From positions 2,718,001-2,782,000 of the forward strand of contig NZ_CP091110.1 of assembly GCF_021560175.1 (NCBI RefSeq): a stretch of DNA of 64,000 nt, given 5' to 3'. The position numbers and the translations under genes are program-made. Under the pieces are notes generated by a model that was not told where the DNA came from, ran no database searches, and worked only from the letters and a program-made list of their open reading frames with translations. Of the stretch, positions 51,972-61,352 are shown piece after piece (the stretch's first letter is position 1; the number at the start of each line of letters is the position of its first letter). The DNA comes from Neobacillus drentensis. GTDB taxonomy: Bacteria; Bacillota; Bacilli; Bacillales; Cytobacillaceae.

Positions 51972-52925
51972 ATGTACAGTTCAACTAAAACCAATACCAA
52001 TACCATCAACAGAACAGAGGCCGGCAATAGCGTGGTAAAGTTTTCTGTGTTGAAGCAAAGCTTACCACTCTATCTTTTTATCCTCCCTGCAGTATTATTC
52101 ATCATCTGCTTTATGGTGTACCCAATCATCTATAACATTATTGTCAGTTTTCAAAATCTAACCATACTTAATTTAAAAACTGGCGGTACTTTTATAGGCT
52201 TGGAAAATTACCTCGAAGTAATCAAATCAGAAAAGTTTGGGATTGCGTTAAAAAATACATTTATTTACACAGGTGTGTGTATCGTTTTCCAAGTAGTGTT
52301 TGGATACTTATTAGCTGTTTTTTTCAATCAGCAATTTCCATTCCGAAATTTCTTTCGTTCTATTTTTCTACTAGCTTGGATGACTCCATTAGTCATCACT
52401 GGAACTCTATTTAAATGGTTATTCGATGTTGACTATGGTGTCATCAATGAACTTCTCATGAATTTTCATTTCATTGATAAGCCGGTCAATTGGCTGGGAC
52501 AAGAAAGTACAGCGTTAGCTGCAGTGATCGTGACAAACATTTGGATAGGGATTCCTTTTAATATGATCCTGATATTATCTGCGCTACAAGCGCTTCCACT
52601 CGATGTATATGAAGCAGCAAAAATAGATGGGGCAAATAGATTCCAGACATTCCGCAAAATCACATTGCCACTTTTAAAGCCAACACTTTTCGTCATCCTA
52701 GTATTAGGTATTATTTATACTTTTAAAGTGTTTGACATTATTTTAGTCATGACGGGCGGTGGACCGGTAAACGCAACCCAGGTGCTGCCATTCTTTGGCT
52801 ATGAGCAGGCGTTTGTGAACTTTAACTTTGGTGCAAGCGGTGCCGTTGCGACAATTATTCTCGTCATATTGATGTGTTTTTCACTCGTTTACTTATATTT
52901 GGTTAAGAAGGAGGAGTCAGCGTGA
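51972..52925 (+). CDS. sugar ABC transporter permease 1 (MalF-type)
   Basis: This 317-residue membrane protein has six predicted helices and a longer hydrophilic N-terminus. The coupling motif EAAKIDGANRFQTFRKITLPLLKPTL (residues about 215-240; central part EAAKIDGANRFQTF) is the ATPase-docking loop of CUT1 permeases. AAGGGGG precedes the ATG. It overlaps the second permease by four bases. Confidence 0.92.
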   Translation: MYSSTKTNTNTINRTEAGNSVVKFSVLKQSLPLYLFILPAVLFIICFMVYPIIYNIIVSFQNLTILNLKTGGTFIGLENYLEVIKSEKFGIALKNTFIYTGVCIVFQVVFGYLLAVFFNQQFPFRNFFRSIFLLAWMTPLVITGTLFKWLFDVDYGVINELLMNFHFIDKPVNWLGQESTALAAVIVTNIWIGIPFNMILILSALQALPLDVYEAAKIDGANRFQTFRKITLPLLKPTLFVILVLGIIYTFKVFDIILVMTGGGPVNATQVLPFFGYEQAFVNFNFGASGAVATIILVILMCFSLVYLYLVKKEESA

Positions 52926-53752
52926 AGAAGTATACGGTCAAGCAGTATTTATTACTTCTTGCTGCCATCCTGATAACCATCATCTTTTTATTTCCGATTT
53001 ACTGGATGGTGACAACATCGGTCAAGCCCATTCAGGATGTTTTTGCCACACCACCGATGATCATTCCGGAAACGATTCGATTCGATGCCTATGTAAAGAA
53101 TTTAATCGAAGACCAAAGTCTTCTGCCTTACCTAAGGAACTCCTTTATTGTCGCGATTGGTACGGCAGCTTTGACGTTACTTATTAGCTTGCCATGTGCC
53201 TATGCCATCGCACGTTTTCGGTTAAAGGGAGCATCGATTTTACTATTAATTTTACTAGTTACACAGATGATCCCAGGCATTATGACCGCCATGCCTCTAT
53301 TCATCTTGTTTACGAAGCTTGGTCTATTAAATAGTTATATGGCTTTGATTATCGGAAACACAACCACCGCACTTCCATTTGCGATTGTGGTCATGAGGCC
53401 CTTCTTTTTATCAATTCCAAAGGGGTTGGAGGATGCTGCGGTAGTGGATGGCTGTAATCGATTTACAGCATTTTTGCGGATTATTTTGCCTTTAACGAAA
53501 CCTTCTGTTCTAACTGTAGGGACATTTAGCTTTTTGTTTGCTTGGGGTGACCTCATATTCGCGTTAACTCTAGCAACAGATGAAAAAATCAGACCACTGA
53601 CCATGGGGTTAACGAAGTTTATCGGTCAGTATGGAACGCAATGGGATAATTTGATGGCGGTTTCTACTATTGCAGCAGCACCAATCATTCTCTTATTCTT
53701 GCTGTTGCAAAAGTATATAGTAAGTGGAATCACAGCAGGTTCCGAAAAATAA
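52922..53752 (+). CDS. sugar ABC transporter permease 2 (MalG-type)
   Basis: This 276-residue permease has six helices and the MalG-type EDAAVVDGCNRFTAFLRIILPL docking loop near residue 180 (first part EDAAVVDGCNRFTAFLR). GTG overlaps the stop of the first permease (GTGA). It partners the first permease to form the membrane pore. Confidence 0.92.
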   Translation: MKKYTVKQYLLLLAAILITIIFLFPIYWMVTTSVKPIQDVFATPPMIIPETIRFDAYVKNLIEDQSLLPYLRNSFIVAIGTAALTLLISLPCAYAIARFRLKGASILLLILLVTQMIPGIMTAMPLFILFTKLGLLNSYMALIIGNTTTALPFAIVVMRPFFLSIPKGLEDAAVVDGCNRFTAFLRIILPLTKPSVLTVGTFSFLFAWGDLIFALTLATDEKIRPLTMGLTKFIGQYGTQWDNLMAVSTIAAAPIILLFLLLQKYIVSGITAGSEK

Positions 53753-53771
53753 TTGATAGGAGTGGAGAAGA

Positions 53772-54734
53772 ATGAAACTAGGTGTATTTGCGGTATTATT
53801 TTCTAAAATGTCATTAGGCGAAATGTTGGATCACGTAAAGGAAAGCGGGTTGGACACAGTCGAAATTGGTACAGGAGGCTATATCGGAAATGCCCATTGT
53901 AACCCGAAGGAATTACTTGGAGATCGAACCAAATTGGCGCAATTTAAACAAGCATTCGAATCAAGAGGGATCAAAATCAGTGCATTAAGCTGTCATGGAA
54001 ATCCGCTGCATCCAAATACAGAGATCGCCTATGAACACCATGACGTATTTGTTGATACCGTTAAGCTTGCATCTGTTTTGGGTGTAGAAAGTGTGGTTAC
54101 TTTCGCGGGATGTCCAGGTGAATCGGACTTTTCACAACACCCAGTATGGATCACAAATCCTTGGCCAGATGACTTTTCCCAGGTGGTTCAGTGGCAGTGG
54201 GAAAAGAAAGTCATCCCATATTGGAAGAGACAGGTGGAACTGTTAGAGGAGTGTAATGTTCGCGTGGCCATCGAACCACACCCAGGCTTCGTGGTCTATA
54301 ATACGGAATCGGCTTTGCGCTTACGCAAGGAGTGCGGCGAGCGAATCGGCATTAACTTTGATCCAAGCCACTACTTCTGGCAAGGAATGGATCCGGTCGC
54401 CAGTATAAAGGCATTAGGAGAGGCAATCGTCCATTTCCACGCGAAAGACACGAAGATCGATAACCAAAACTGTCTTTTGAATGGGGTTCTTGATACCAAA
54501 TCCTACCGCGATATCGCAAACCGATCCTGGGTATTTAGAACCGTCGGATATGGTCATGGAGAAGAGGTATGGAGGGAGATCATTAGTACTCTTCAAGTCG
54601 TCGGATACCAAGGGGCTATTAGCATTGAACATGAAGACGGGCTTATGAGTGTAGAAGAAGGGTTTAGTAAAGCGGTTACATTCCTCAAGGATATGGTGAT
54701 TCAAGAGGGGGCTAAGGAATTATGGTGGGCATAA
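53772..54734 (+). CDS. TIM-barrel sugar isomerase/epimerase
   Basis: This 320-residue protein has the xylose isomerase-like/AP endonuclease 2 TIM barrel. Candidate metal ligands are the Glu in VAIEPHPGFVVY (about 160), the Asp and His in NFDPSHYFWQGMD (about 195), HFHAKD (about 225) and ISIEHED (about 290). Such proteins isomerise or epimerise keto-sugars made by adjacent Gfo/Idh/MocA enzymes. AGGAGTGGAG precedes the ATG. The gene overlaps the next by 13 bases. Confidence 0.88.
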   Translation: MKLGVFAVLFSKMSLGEMLDHVKESGLDTVEIGTGGYIGNAHCNPKELLGDRTKLAQFKQAFESRGIKISALSCHGNPLHPNTEIAYEHHDVFVDTVKLASVLGVESVVTFAGCPGESDFSQHPVWITNPWPDDFSQVVQWQWEKKVIPYWKRQVELLEECNVRVAIEPHPGFVVYNTESALRLRKECGERIGINFDPSHYFWQGMDPVASIKALGEAIVHFHAKDTKIDNQNCLLNGVLDTKSYRDIANRSWVFRTVGYGHGEEVWREIISTLQVVGYQGAISIEHEDGLMSVEEGFSKAVTFLKDMVIQEGAKELWWA

Positions 54735-55933
54735 GGAAAGAAGTCAGAATCGGGCTGGTCGGCTATAAATTCATGGGAAAGGCTCATTCGCATGCCTATC
54801 AAGGTCTATCCACTTTCTTTCAATTGGGAGTCAAACCAATAAAACAAGCCATTTGTGGAAGAAATGAAGCGGGAGTCCGGGAAGCGGCAGAGCAATACGG
54901 CTGGAATAGTAATGAAACCGATTGGAGGGAATTGATCGCCAGGGATGATATCGACTTGATTGATATTGTGACTCCGAATAACAGTCATGCAGAAATCGCG
55001 ATTGCTGCGGCCGAAGCGGGTAAGCATGTCTTTTGCGAGAAACCGCTTTCGCTGACGCTGGACGAATCGAAGAGAATGCTCGAAGCAGTAAGGAAAAATA
55101 AGGTCGTTCATATGGTGAATTATAATTATCGGTTTGCTCCTGCAGTTCAGTTTGCGAAAAAACTAATTGATGAAGGGAAACTAGGCAAGATTTATCATAT
55201 CCGGGCTAATTATCTTCAAGATTGGATCATGGACCCGAACTTCCCTTTGGTTTGGAGACTGGAGAAATCGGTTTGCGGTTCCGGGTCACACGGCGATTTA
55301 GCCGCCCATTTAATCGATCTGGCGCGTTTCCTAGTGGGAGAGTTCGAAGAGGTTTCTGGTGTGCTGGAAACTTTCATTAAAGAACGTCCGGCAGTGGCGG
55401 ACAGTTCAGGCTTAAGTGGTATCGCTTCTACGACCGAATTCAAAAAAGTGGAAGTGGATGATGCCAGTATTTTTGTGGCCAGATTCAAGAATGGAGCCCT
55501 GGGCACATTCGAGGCCACTCGATTTGCAGCAGGCAATAAAAATGCCAATAAATTTGAGATCAATGGGGAGAAGGGCTCGATTAAATGGAATGCCGAAAAT
55601 TTAAACGAGTTAGAAGTTTATCTCGCCTCTGATGAACCCGGATTACAAGGGTTCCGGAAAATCAATTGTACCGAGGAGCCGCATCCATTTGCGGGAGTCT
55701 ATTGGCCTGCCGGGCATATTATTGGATACGAGCATACCTTCATTAATTTGATCGCTACTTTGATGAATGGAATTGAAAAAGGGGAAACGCCTTCTCCAAA
55801 TTTTATGGATGGCTACATTACTCAAGCTATTATGGAGGCTGTTGAGAAGTCATCCAAACATAGGAGTTGGGAACAAATCGATCAATACATCAAACAGGAA
55901 GTATTGGAGAAAGAGAAGGTAACGCTTGTTTAG
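54722..55933 (+). CDS. Gfo/Idh/MocA family oxidoreductase (second)
   Basis: This 403-residue dehydrogenase-type protein has the Rossmann start IGLVGYKFMGKAHSHAYQG, then the FCEKPLSLT catalytic-type motif and a longer C-terminal domain than the first family member at 49661. Two Gfo/Idh/MocA enzymes with an isomerase suggest a redox-neutral route: oxidise the sugar at one position, isomerise, and reduce. The ATG is 12 bases inside the end of the previous gene; a GTG next to it is an alternative start. Confidence 0.9.
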   Translation: MVGIRKEVRIGLVGYKFMGKAHSHAYQGLSTFFQLGVKPIKQAICGRNEAGVREAAEQYGWNSNETDWRELIARDDIDLIDIVTPNNSHAEIAIAAAEAGKHVFCEKPLSLTLDESKRMLEAVRKNKVVHMVNYNYRFAPAVQFAKKLIDEGKLGKIYHIRANYLQDWIMDPNFPLVWRLEKSVCGSGSHGDLAAHLIDLARFLVGEFEEVSGVLETFIKERPAVADSSGLSGIASTTEFKKVEVDDASIFVARFKNGALGTFEATRFAAGNKNANKFEINGEKGSIKWNAENLNELEVYLASDEPGLQGFRKINCTEEPHPFAGVYWPAGHIIGYEHTFINLIATLMNGIEKGETPSPNFMDGYITQAIMEAVEKSSKHRSWEQIDQYIKQEVLEKEKVTLV

Positions 55934-56297
55934 AGCAATTTTCAGATAGTAAAAATAATAGATGAAGTTATAATAATGAGAAAAAAGTCGAATGTGAGAG
56001 AACTCCAGACGACTATACATTCGAAACTTAAAGGCAGGCAAGTACCATAGTTATATAAAGAGGATGTATTTTTTTTGAAATGGTAAGTTATATTTTTAAA
56101 AAAATTTTTTCCGAATGTAAAAACAAAAAAATTCGTAAAATGTTCACAAATGTACTTTTCCATGATAATATTAGATAGATTTATAGAGTATGGCAAGTTC
56201 ATAGATGCCAGTTAATAAAAAATTGACTGCAGCATCCTGTCTTGACATAGTGTCTATGGCGGGAAAGATTGCTAGTATGATAAAATGCTCAGCTATC
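55934..56297. other. intergenic stretch before the formate module
   Basis: It is very AT-rich and holds no gene. A TATGATAAAAT -10-like word lies near 56277, without a convincing -35. Confidence 0.4.
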
Positions 56298-56356
56298 AGC
56301 CCACTATAAAACGGTACATGCATTAGCATGAAAACCGGTTTATGGTGGGCTTTTTT
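56298..56356 (+). terminator. long hairpin upstream of the formate transporter gene
   Basis: AGCCCACTATAAAACGGT pairs with ACCGGTTTATGGTGGGCT with few mismatches, enclosing an inner CATGC/GCATG stem, and TTTTTT follows. It may end the sugar operon transcript or act as an attenuator of the formate genes. Confidence 0.75.
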
Positions 56357-56374
56357 GCGTTTTTGAAACAAGGG

Positions 56375-56431
56375 GAAGCATGGGGACGGTTCTCCTGCTT
56401 CTAAAGGAGCAAGAGAACCGCCCCATGCTTC
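56375..56431. repeat. imperfect palindrome of an intergenic repeat family
   Basis: GAAGCATGGGGACGGTTCTC pairs with GAGAACCGCCCCATGCTTC around TGCTTCTAAAGGAGCA. The 14-base word GCATGGGGACGGTT is also found at 32502-32515, as a fragment. Confidence 0.7.
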
Positions 56432-56459
56432 TAGAATTAACTAACGGGAGGAAAAGAAT

Positions 56460-57272
56460 ATGGCGTTTCATAGTTCCAAGCGGATTGTAGAATTAGCAGT
56501 TGAGGCTGGTGCCAAAAAGGCATCAATGAGGCTTGGACATACACTTTTATTAGGATTTTTAGGTGGAGCCTTTATTGCATTTGGATTCCTCTTAGATATT
56601 CGAGTAACGGCAAATTTACCAGAGGAATGGGGTTCCTTCAGCTCACTAATAGGTGCTGCGGTTTTCCCAATAGGACTAATATTAATCGTAATTGCAGGGG
56701 GAGAATTGGTAACAGGAAATATGATGGCACTTCCGATTGCCGTTCTAGCAAAGCGTGCGACGATCGTACAGTTAATGAAAAATTGGCTCTTACTATTAAT
56801 AAGTAATTTTATTGGAGCAATCTTTGTTGCCTACTTCTTTGGTCACATAGTCGGGTTAACGGAAACAGGTCCTTTCCTAAACAAAACCGTTGCAATCGCA
56901 GAAGAGAAAATACACCAAACCTTTATTCAAAGCTTCATTTCCGCCGTTGGATGTAACTGGCTCGTTTGCTTAGCTGTTTGGATGGCTTTTGGTTCAAATG
57001 ATATTGTTGGAAAAATGTGTGCCATTTGGTTGCCGATTATGGGGTTTGTAGCGATCGGCTTTCAGCAAGTTGTAGCTAACATGTTCGTAATCCCGGCAGC
57101 TATCTTCTCAGGGCACTTTACATGGGGAAATTATTTTATTAATTTTGTCCCAGTATTAATGGGAAATTCTATTGGAGGTGCGGTTTTTGTTGCCTTCATC
57201 TATTGGATAATTCATAAAGAATCTTTTCAAACACTAGCAATAGCAAAGCCAAGTATCAAAAAAGCTAGTTAA
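56460..57272 (+). CDS. formate/nitrite transporter (FNT) family channel
   Basis: This 270-residue membrane protein has the FNT fold with six helices plus the amphipathic ends. Motifs are GGELVTGNMMALP (residues about 80-92), SAVGCNWLVCLAVWMAF (160-176) and the VANMFVIPAAIFSG helix. It would import or export formate for the adjacent dehydrogenase. At the position equivalent to the central His209 of E. coli FocA (GFEHSIAN) this protein has Gln203 in GFQQVVANM, which is unusual. CGGGAGG lies nine bases before the ATG. Confidence 0.88.
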   Translation: MAFHSSKRIVELAVEAGAKKASMRLGHTLLLGFLGGAFIAFGFLLDIRVTANLPEEWGSFSSLIGAAVFPIGLILIVIAGGELVTGNMMALPIAVLAKRATIVQLMKNWLLLLISNFIGAIFVAYFFGHIVGLTETGPFLNKTVAIAEEKIHQTFIQSFISAVGCNWLVCLAVWMAFGSNDIVGKMCAIWLPIMGFVAIGFQQVVANMFVIPAAIFSGHFTWGNYFINFVPVLMGNSIGGAVFVAFIYWIIHKESFQTLAIAKPSIKKAS

Positions 57273-57435
57273 CGACTAGTATTTGTTTTTGTACATTATG
57301 CATATTAATAGTTTTATAGAAAAAGAAGGACTAGTTTTAGGTAAGAGAGAATACCTGATACATTGTCATTAAATGTGATCTTATTGGTTGTTAAATAGAT
57401 ATTCTTTGCTTGCTTTGAACGTAGGAGGACGTACA

Positions 57436-60408
57436 GTGAAAGAAAAGGTAAATGTGTTTATTAATGGAACAGAACATGAGGTAGAAAAAGGAACGCGTAT
57501 TTTAGATTATTTACTACAACAGGAAATGGAGCATCCACACATCTGCTATTCGGATGTCTTGGGTCCGGTTCAGAGCTGCGATACATGTATGTGTGAAGTA
57601 AATGGCAGCATTATGCGCGCATGTTCAACGGTGCTGGAAGATGGCATGGACATTATGACCTCATCGGAGATTGCAAAGAAAGCCCAAGAGGAAGCAATGG
57701 ACCGTATTCTGGAGAACCATCTATTATATTGCACAGTTTGTGACAATAACAATGGCAATTGTCGTGTTCATAATACAGCAGAAATGATGGGAATAGAACA
57801 TCAAACACGACCGCATCGCTCAAAGGGCTATGAAGTAGATATGTCTCACCCGTTTTATCGCTACGATCCTGATCAATGCATTTTGTGTGGCCGTTGTGTG
57901 GAAACATGTCAAGATCTTCAAGTGAATGAAACGCTAACCATCAACTGGGAAACCGGGCAGCCGCGTGTCTTATGGGACGGAGGAAAAAGCATTAATGAAT
58001 CCTCTTGCGTATCCTGTGGTCAATGTGTGTCCGTTTGTCCTTGTAACGCATTAATGGAAAAATCGATGCTGGGAAATGCTGGATTTATGACCGGAATTTC
58101 TGACGACTTACTTACACCCATGATCGACATTGTCAAAGCGGTAGAGCCTGATTATCAAACAATCATGGCAGTTTCAGAAGTAGAAGCAGCCATGCGTGAA
58201 ACTCGTATTGAGAAAACAAAAACCGTTTGTACGTTCTGCGGGGTAGGCTGCTCATTTGAAGTTTGGACAAAAGACCGTGAAATTCTCAAAATTGAACCAT
58301 CTGAAAATGCCCCTGTAAACAGTGTTTCGACCTGTGTAAAAGGTAAATTTGGATGGGATTTTGTCAATTCACAAGAACGGATCACCGCACCTTTAATCCG
58401 CAAAGGTGATGTATTTGTGGAAGCAAGTTGGGATGAGGCTCTTTCTCTCGTTGCGAATAAGCTTGGCCGTATAAAAGAAAAGTATGGTAGCGATGCGATT
58501 GGTTTTATTTCGTCATCTAAAATTACGAACGAGGAAAACTACCTCATCCAAAAGCTGTCTCGTCAAGTGTTTGGAACCAATAATGTGGACAATTGCTCCC
58601 GTTATTGCCAATCACCTGCTTCATGGGGATTACAGCAAACGGGAGGCATCGGAGGCGACTCTGGATCGATTCAGGATATCGCGGGTGCAGGGCTTGTCAT
58701 CCTTGTGGGATGCGCGCCTGCAGAAGGACATCCTGTACTTGCCACACGTATTAAACGGGCGCAAAAACTTCACGGACAAAAATTAATTACCGTTGACGTG
58801 CGCAGACATGAAATGGGAGACCGTGCGGATTTGTTTGTTCGTCCAAAACAAGGAACGGACTATGTTTGGCTTTCCGCTATTACGAAGTATATCATTGACC
58901 AAGGCTGGCATGATGTGAAATTTATCACAGAACATGTCAATCACTATGACGAGTTTTTAAAAATGATGGAGCCATATAGTCTTGAAGAGGCAGAAAAGAT
59001 TACAGGTATTGCAAAAGAAACATTAATTCAAATGGCAGAAATGGTCCGTGATGCGGATGGAACAACGATTTGCTGGGGAATGGGTGTAACGCAAAATATC
59101 GCAGGTTCACACACATCCGTTGCGATTGCCAACCTGCTTCTTGCAACAGGCAACATGATGCGTCCAAACGCTGGTGCTTACCCATTACGCGGGCATAATA
59201 ATGTGCAAGGCGCAGCTGATATGGGAACAATGCCAAATATCTTCCCAGGATATCAATCAGTTACAAATGTCGAAATTCGTGAGAAATTTGAAAAGGCTTA
59301 TGGGGTTGAAATCCCTGTAAATCCAGGTCTAGACAATATTGAAATGCTCGGGGCTGTTGATAAAGGCGAGATGAAAGCGATGTTCATTGCTGGGGAGGAT
59401 ATGGCATGGGTTGATGCTGACTCGAATCATACACAGGCTATGCTTGCAAAGTTAGATTTCCTTGTCGTACAAGAGATCTTCTTAACAACAACCGCCCAAT
59501 TTGCAGATGTTATTTTACCAGGGACTCCTTCTCTTGAAAAAGATGGAACCTTTACAAATACCGAGCGTCGCGTGCAGCGCTTGTACCAAGCATTACAGCC
59601 TCTAGGCGATAGTAAACCGGACTGGTGGATTCTTACACAGCTCGCTAAAAAGATGGGCTTTGATTGGAATTATAATCATCCAAGTGAGATCTTTGCCGAA
59701 ATGGCAAGCTTAACCCCATTCTTCAGCCAGTGTAACTATGATGTTCTCGAAGGGTGGAACAGTTTCCACTGGGGATCTCTTGATGGATCGAACACACCGC
59801 TGCTTTTCCAAGACGGCTTTGTTTTCCCAGATAAAAAAGCACGGTTCGGTTTGTTCAATTATGTACCGCCTATGGAGTTTCCGAAAGAATTCGATCTTTC
59901 ATTAGATAATGGACGTCTGTTGGAGCACTTCCATGAAGGTAACTTAACACAGAAATCAGAGGGACTTAACTATAAATTCCCGAAAGTTTTCGTTGAAGTA
60001 TCACCGGAACTTGCGAAAGAACGCGGTGTAAAGGACGGTTCACTTGTACGTCTATTATCACCGTACGGAGCTATTAAGCTACCAGTTCTTGTAACAGATC
60101 GTGTGACAGGAAAAACCGTATATGTACCAATGCATTCCTCAAGTCACGAAAGTGCGGTTAACCTTCTTACTGGTGGGGCAGTTGATGTCGTGACACATAC
60201 ACCGGCTTACAAACAAGTGAAAGTGCGGATGGAAGTCCTTGAACTGGACGGAGAAAATCCGCTTCCAAGGTACAATCCGCGTAATGCGACTCGTATACCG
60301 CAAATGGGCCTTGAAATCTATCGCAAGTGGGAACGCGGTGATTATGTTCCAATTGCCAGTGTCAACGAACATATTAAGCCTGGATTCTATGACAGGAGGA
60401 ATGCGTAA
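57436..60408 (+). CDS. fdhF: formate dehydrogenase alpha subunit (FdhF type)
   Basis: This molybdenum enzyme of 990 residues oxidises formate to CO2. An N-terminal NuoG-like part has a [2Fe-2S] domain (CYSDVLGPVQSCDTCMCEV), a HLLYCTVCDNNNGNCRVH segment and two [4Fe-4S] sites (CILCGRCVETC near 148; CVSCGQCVSVCPC near 193). The catalytic part begins with CTFCGVGCSFEV near 265. The molybdenum ligand is Cys in NCSRYCQSP near 390, not selenocysteine. GTG 57436 follows AGGAGG at seven bases; a longer upstream frame is not supported. It overlaps the DUF1641 gene by one base. Confidence 0.93.
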   Translation: MKEKVNVFINGTEHEVEKGTRILDYLLQQEMEHPHICYSDVLGPVQSCDTCMCEVNGSIMRACSTVLEDGMDIMTSSEIAKKAQEEAMDRILENHLLYCTVCDNNNGNCRVHNTAEMMGIEHQTRPHRSKGYEVDMSHPFYRYDPDQCILCGRCVETCQDLQVNETLTINWETGQPRVLWDGGKSINESSCVSCGQCVSVCPCNALMEKSMLGNAGFMTGISDDLLTPMIDIVKAVEPDYQTIMAVSEVEAAMRETRIEKTKTVCTFCGVGCSFEVWTKDREILKIEPSENAPVNSVSTCVKGKFGWDFVNSQERITAPLIRKGDVFVEASWDEALSLVANKLGRIKEKYGSDAIGFISSSKITNEENYLIQKLSRQVFGTNNVDNCSRYCQSPASWGLQQTGGIGGDSGSIQDIAGAGLVILVGCAPAEGHPVLATRIKRAQKLHGQKLITVDVRRHEMGDRADLFVRPKQGTDYVWLSAITKYIIDQGWHDVKFITEHVNHYDEFLKMMEPYSLEEAEKITGIAKETLIQMAEMVRDADGTTICWGMGVTQNIAGSHTSVAIANLLLATGNMMRPNAGAYPLRGHNNVQGAADMGTMPNIFPGYQSVTNVEIREKFEKAYGVEIPVNPGLDNIEMLGAVDKGEMKAMFIAGEDMAWVDADSNHTQAMLAKLDFLVVQEIFLTTTAQFADVILPGTPSLEKDGTFTNTERRVQRLYQALQPLGDSKPDWWILTQLAKKMGFDWNYNHPSEIFAEMASLTPFFSQCNYDVLEGWNSFHWGSLDGSNTPLLFQDGFVFPDKKARFGLFNYVPPMEFPKEFDLSLDNGRLLEHFHEGNLTQKSEGLNYKFPKVFVEVSPELAKERGVKDGSLVRLLSPYGAIKLPVLVTDRVTGKTVYVPMHSSSHESAVNLLTGGAVDVVTHTPAYKQVKVRMEVLELDGENPLPRYNPRNATRIPQMGLEIYRKWERGDYVPIASVNEHIKPGFYDRRNA

Positions 60409-60887
60409 TGGCAAAACCGATTAAAATTATTCAAAAGACAGAACTGACTGAAGAACAAAAGAAAATGCATTCCCTGGAGAATCTCCTCTCTGGGGTTGCA
60501 CAAAATAAGGATTCATTGCTAGAGACATTGAATCTGATACAGGAATTACACGATAGCGGTATTATGGACGCTTTAGGAAGTCTTCTAAAAGCGAAAGAGA
60601 AAGCAACAAAAATTGCGGTTGGTCAACTTACACGCCAACCTGTCACAAACATGATTAATAATGCGATGGCTGCAGGAGGAATTCTGACTGAGCTGGACCC
60701 GGAAACAACAAATAAGCTAGCCAAAAGCTTGACGGCTGGATTGAAAAAGGCGGAACAAGGATTAAAAGCCGATTCCAAGCTAGGACTCTTTGATTTAATG
60801 AAGGTCTTAAAGGATCCTGATATTAACCGGGCGTTAGGATTTGGATTTAACCTGTTAAAAGGGATGGGTGAAGGTTTAAAAGAGTAA
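60408..60887 (+). CDS. DUF1641 family protein (formate dehydrogenase associated)
   Basis: This 159-residue helical protein has the DUF1641 features (GIMDALGSLLKAKEKATKIAVG in part, LKKAEQGLKADSKLGLFDLM). In Bacillus, DUF1641 genes (yrhD, yjgD) lie directly after fdhF-type genes, so the protein is thought to act with the dehydrogenase. The ATG overlaps the fdhF stop by one base (TAATG). Its exact role is unknown. Confidence 0.88.
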   Translation: MAKPIKIIQKTELTEEQKKMHSLENLLSGVAQNKDSLLETLNLIQELHDSGIMDALGSLLKAKEKATKIAVGQLTRQPVTNMINNAMAAGGILTELDPETTNKLAKSLTAGLKKAEQGLKADSKLGLFDLMKVLKDPDINRALGFGFNLLKGMGEGLKE

Positions 60888-60980
60888 CAAGAGATACAAA
60901 ACGGAAACCCATTCGTTTTATTAATAAATGGGTTTCCTCCATAGAATCAAATTAACTTGTATGGAAAAGAAGGGACAGTA

Positions 60981-61337
60981 ATGGGAAAGAATCTGGAGCA
61001 TCAATTTAGTATGCTTGTTCGCGAAATTAGGAAAGAACATGTAGGAAATGGTCCGAAGGAAATCACCACAAAATTTATCGGTTCTTGGGCGATCAGTGAA
61101 ATGAAAGGGAACCTGACAAATATAGAGAAGTTTATGCTTCATTCAGAAAATGGCGAAAAGATGGTACATCAAACGAGAACGACATTTGTGAAGAATATAT
61201 ATAAAAAGCCAGAGGTCCTTTTAAGATTTGAAAACTTGATGGGGGCAAAAGTAATACGGTTATTTTCCGATATTAATGTTGATGAAGATATTGCTATGAC
61301 TGTATTCGTATTTGACCAAACGATTGAGGGGAAGTAA
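60981..61337 (+). CDS. DUF2294 family protein
   Basis: This 118-residue protein has the DUF2294 pattern (KEITTKFIGSWAISEMKGNL, then EKFMLHSENGEKMVHQTRT, ending in DIAMTVFVFDQ). No function is established. I start at ATG 60981 after GAAGGGAC; an upstream TTG is less likely. It is between DUF1641 and fdhD and is probably in the formate dehydrogenase operon. Confidence 0.85.
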   Translation: MGKNLEHQFSMLVREIRKEHVGNGPKEITTKFIGSWAISEMKGNLTNIEKFMLHSENGEKMVHQTRTTFVKNIYKKPEVLLRFENLMGAKVIRLFSDINVDEDIAMTVFVFDQTIEGK

Positions 61338-61352
61338 TTAGGAGTGAAAAGT

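Noticed and set aside
56243-56285. TTGACA and TATGAT as a promoter for a small RNA before the formate genes
   Set aside because: The spacing is about 29 bases, too long for sigma-A; no other -35 is convincing.
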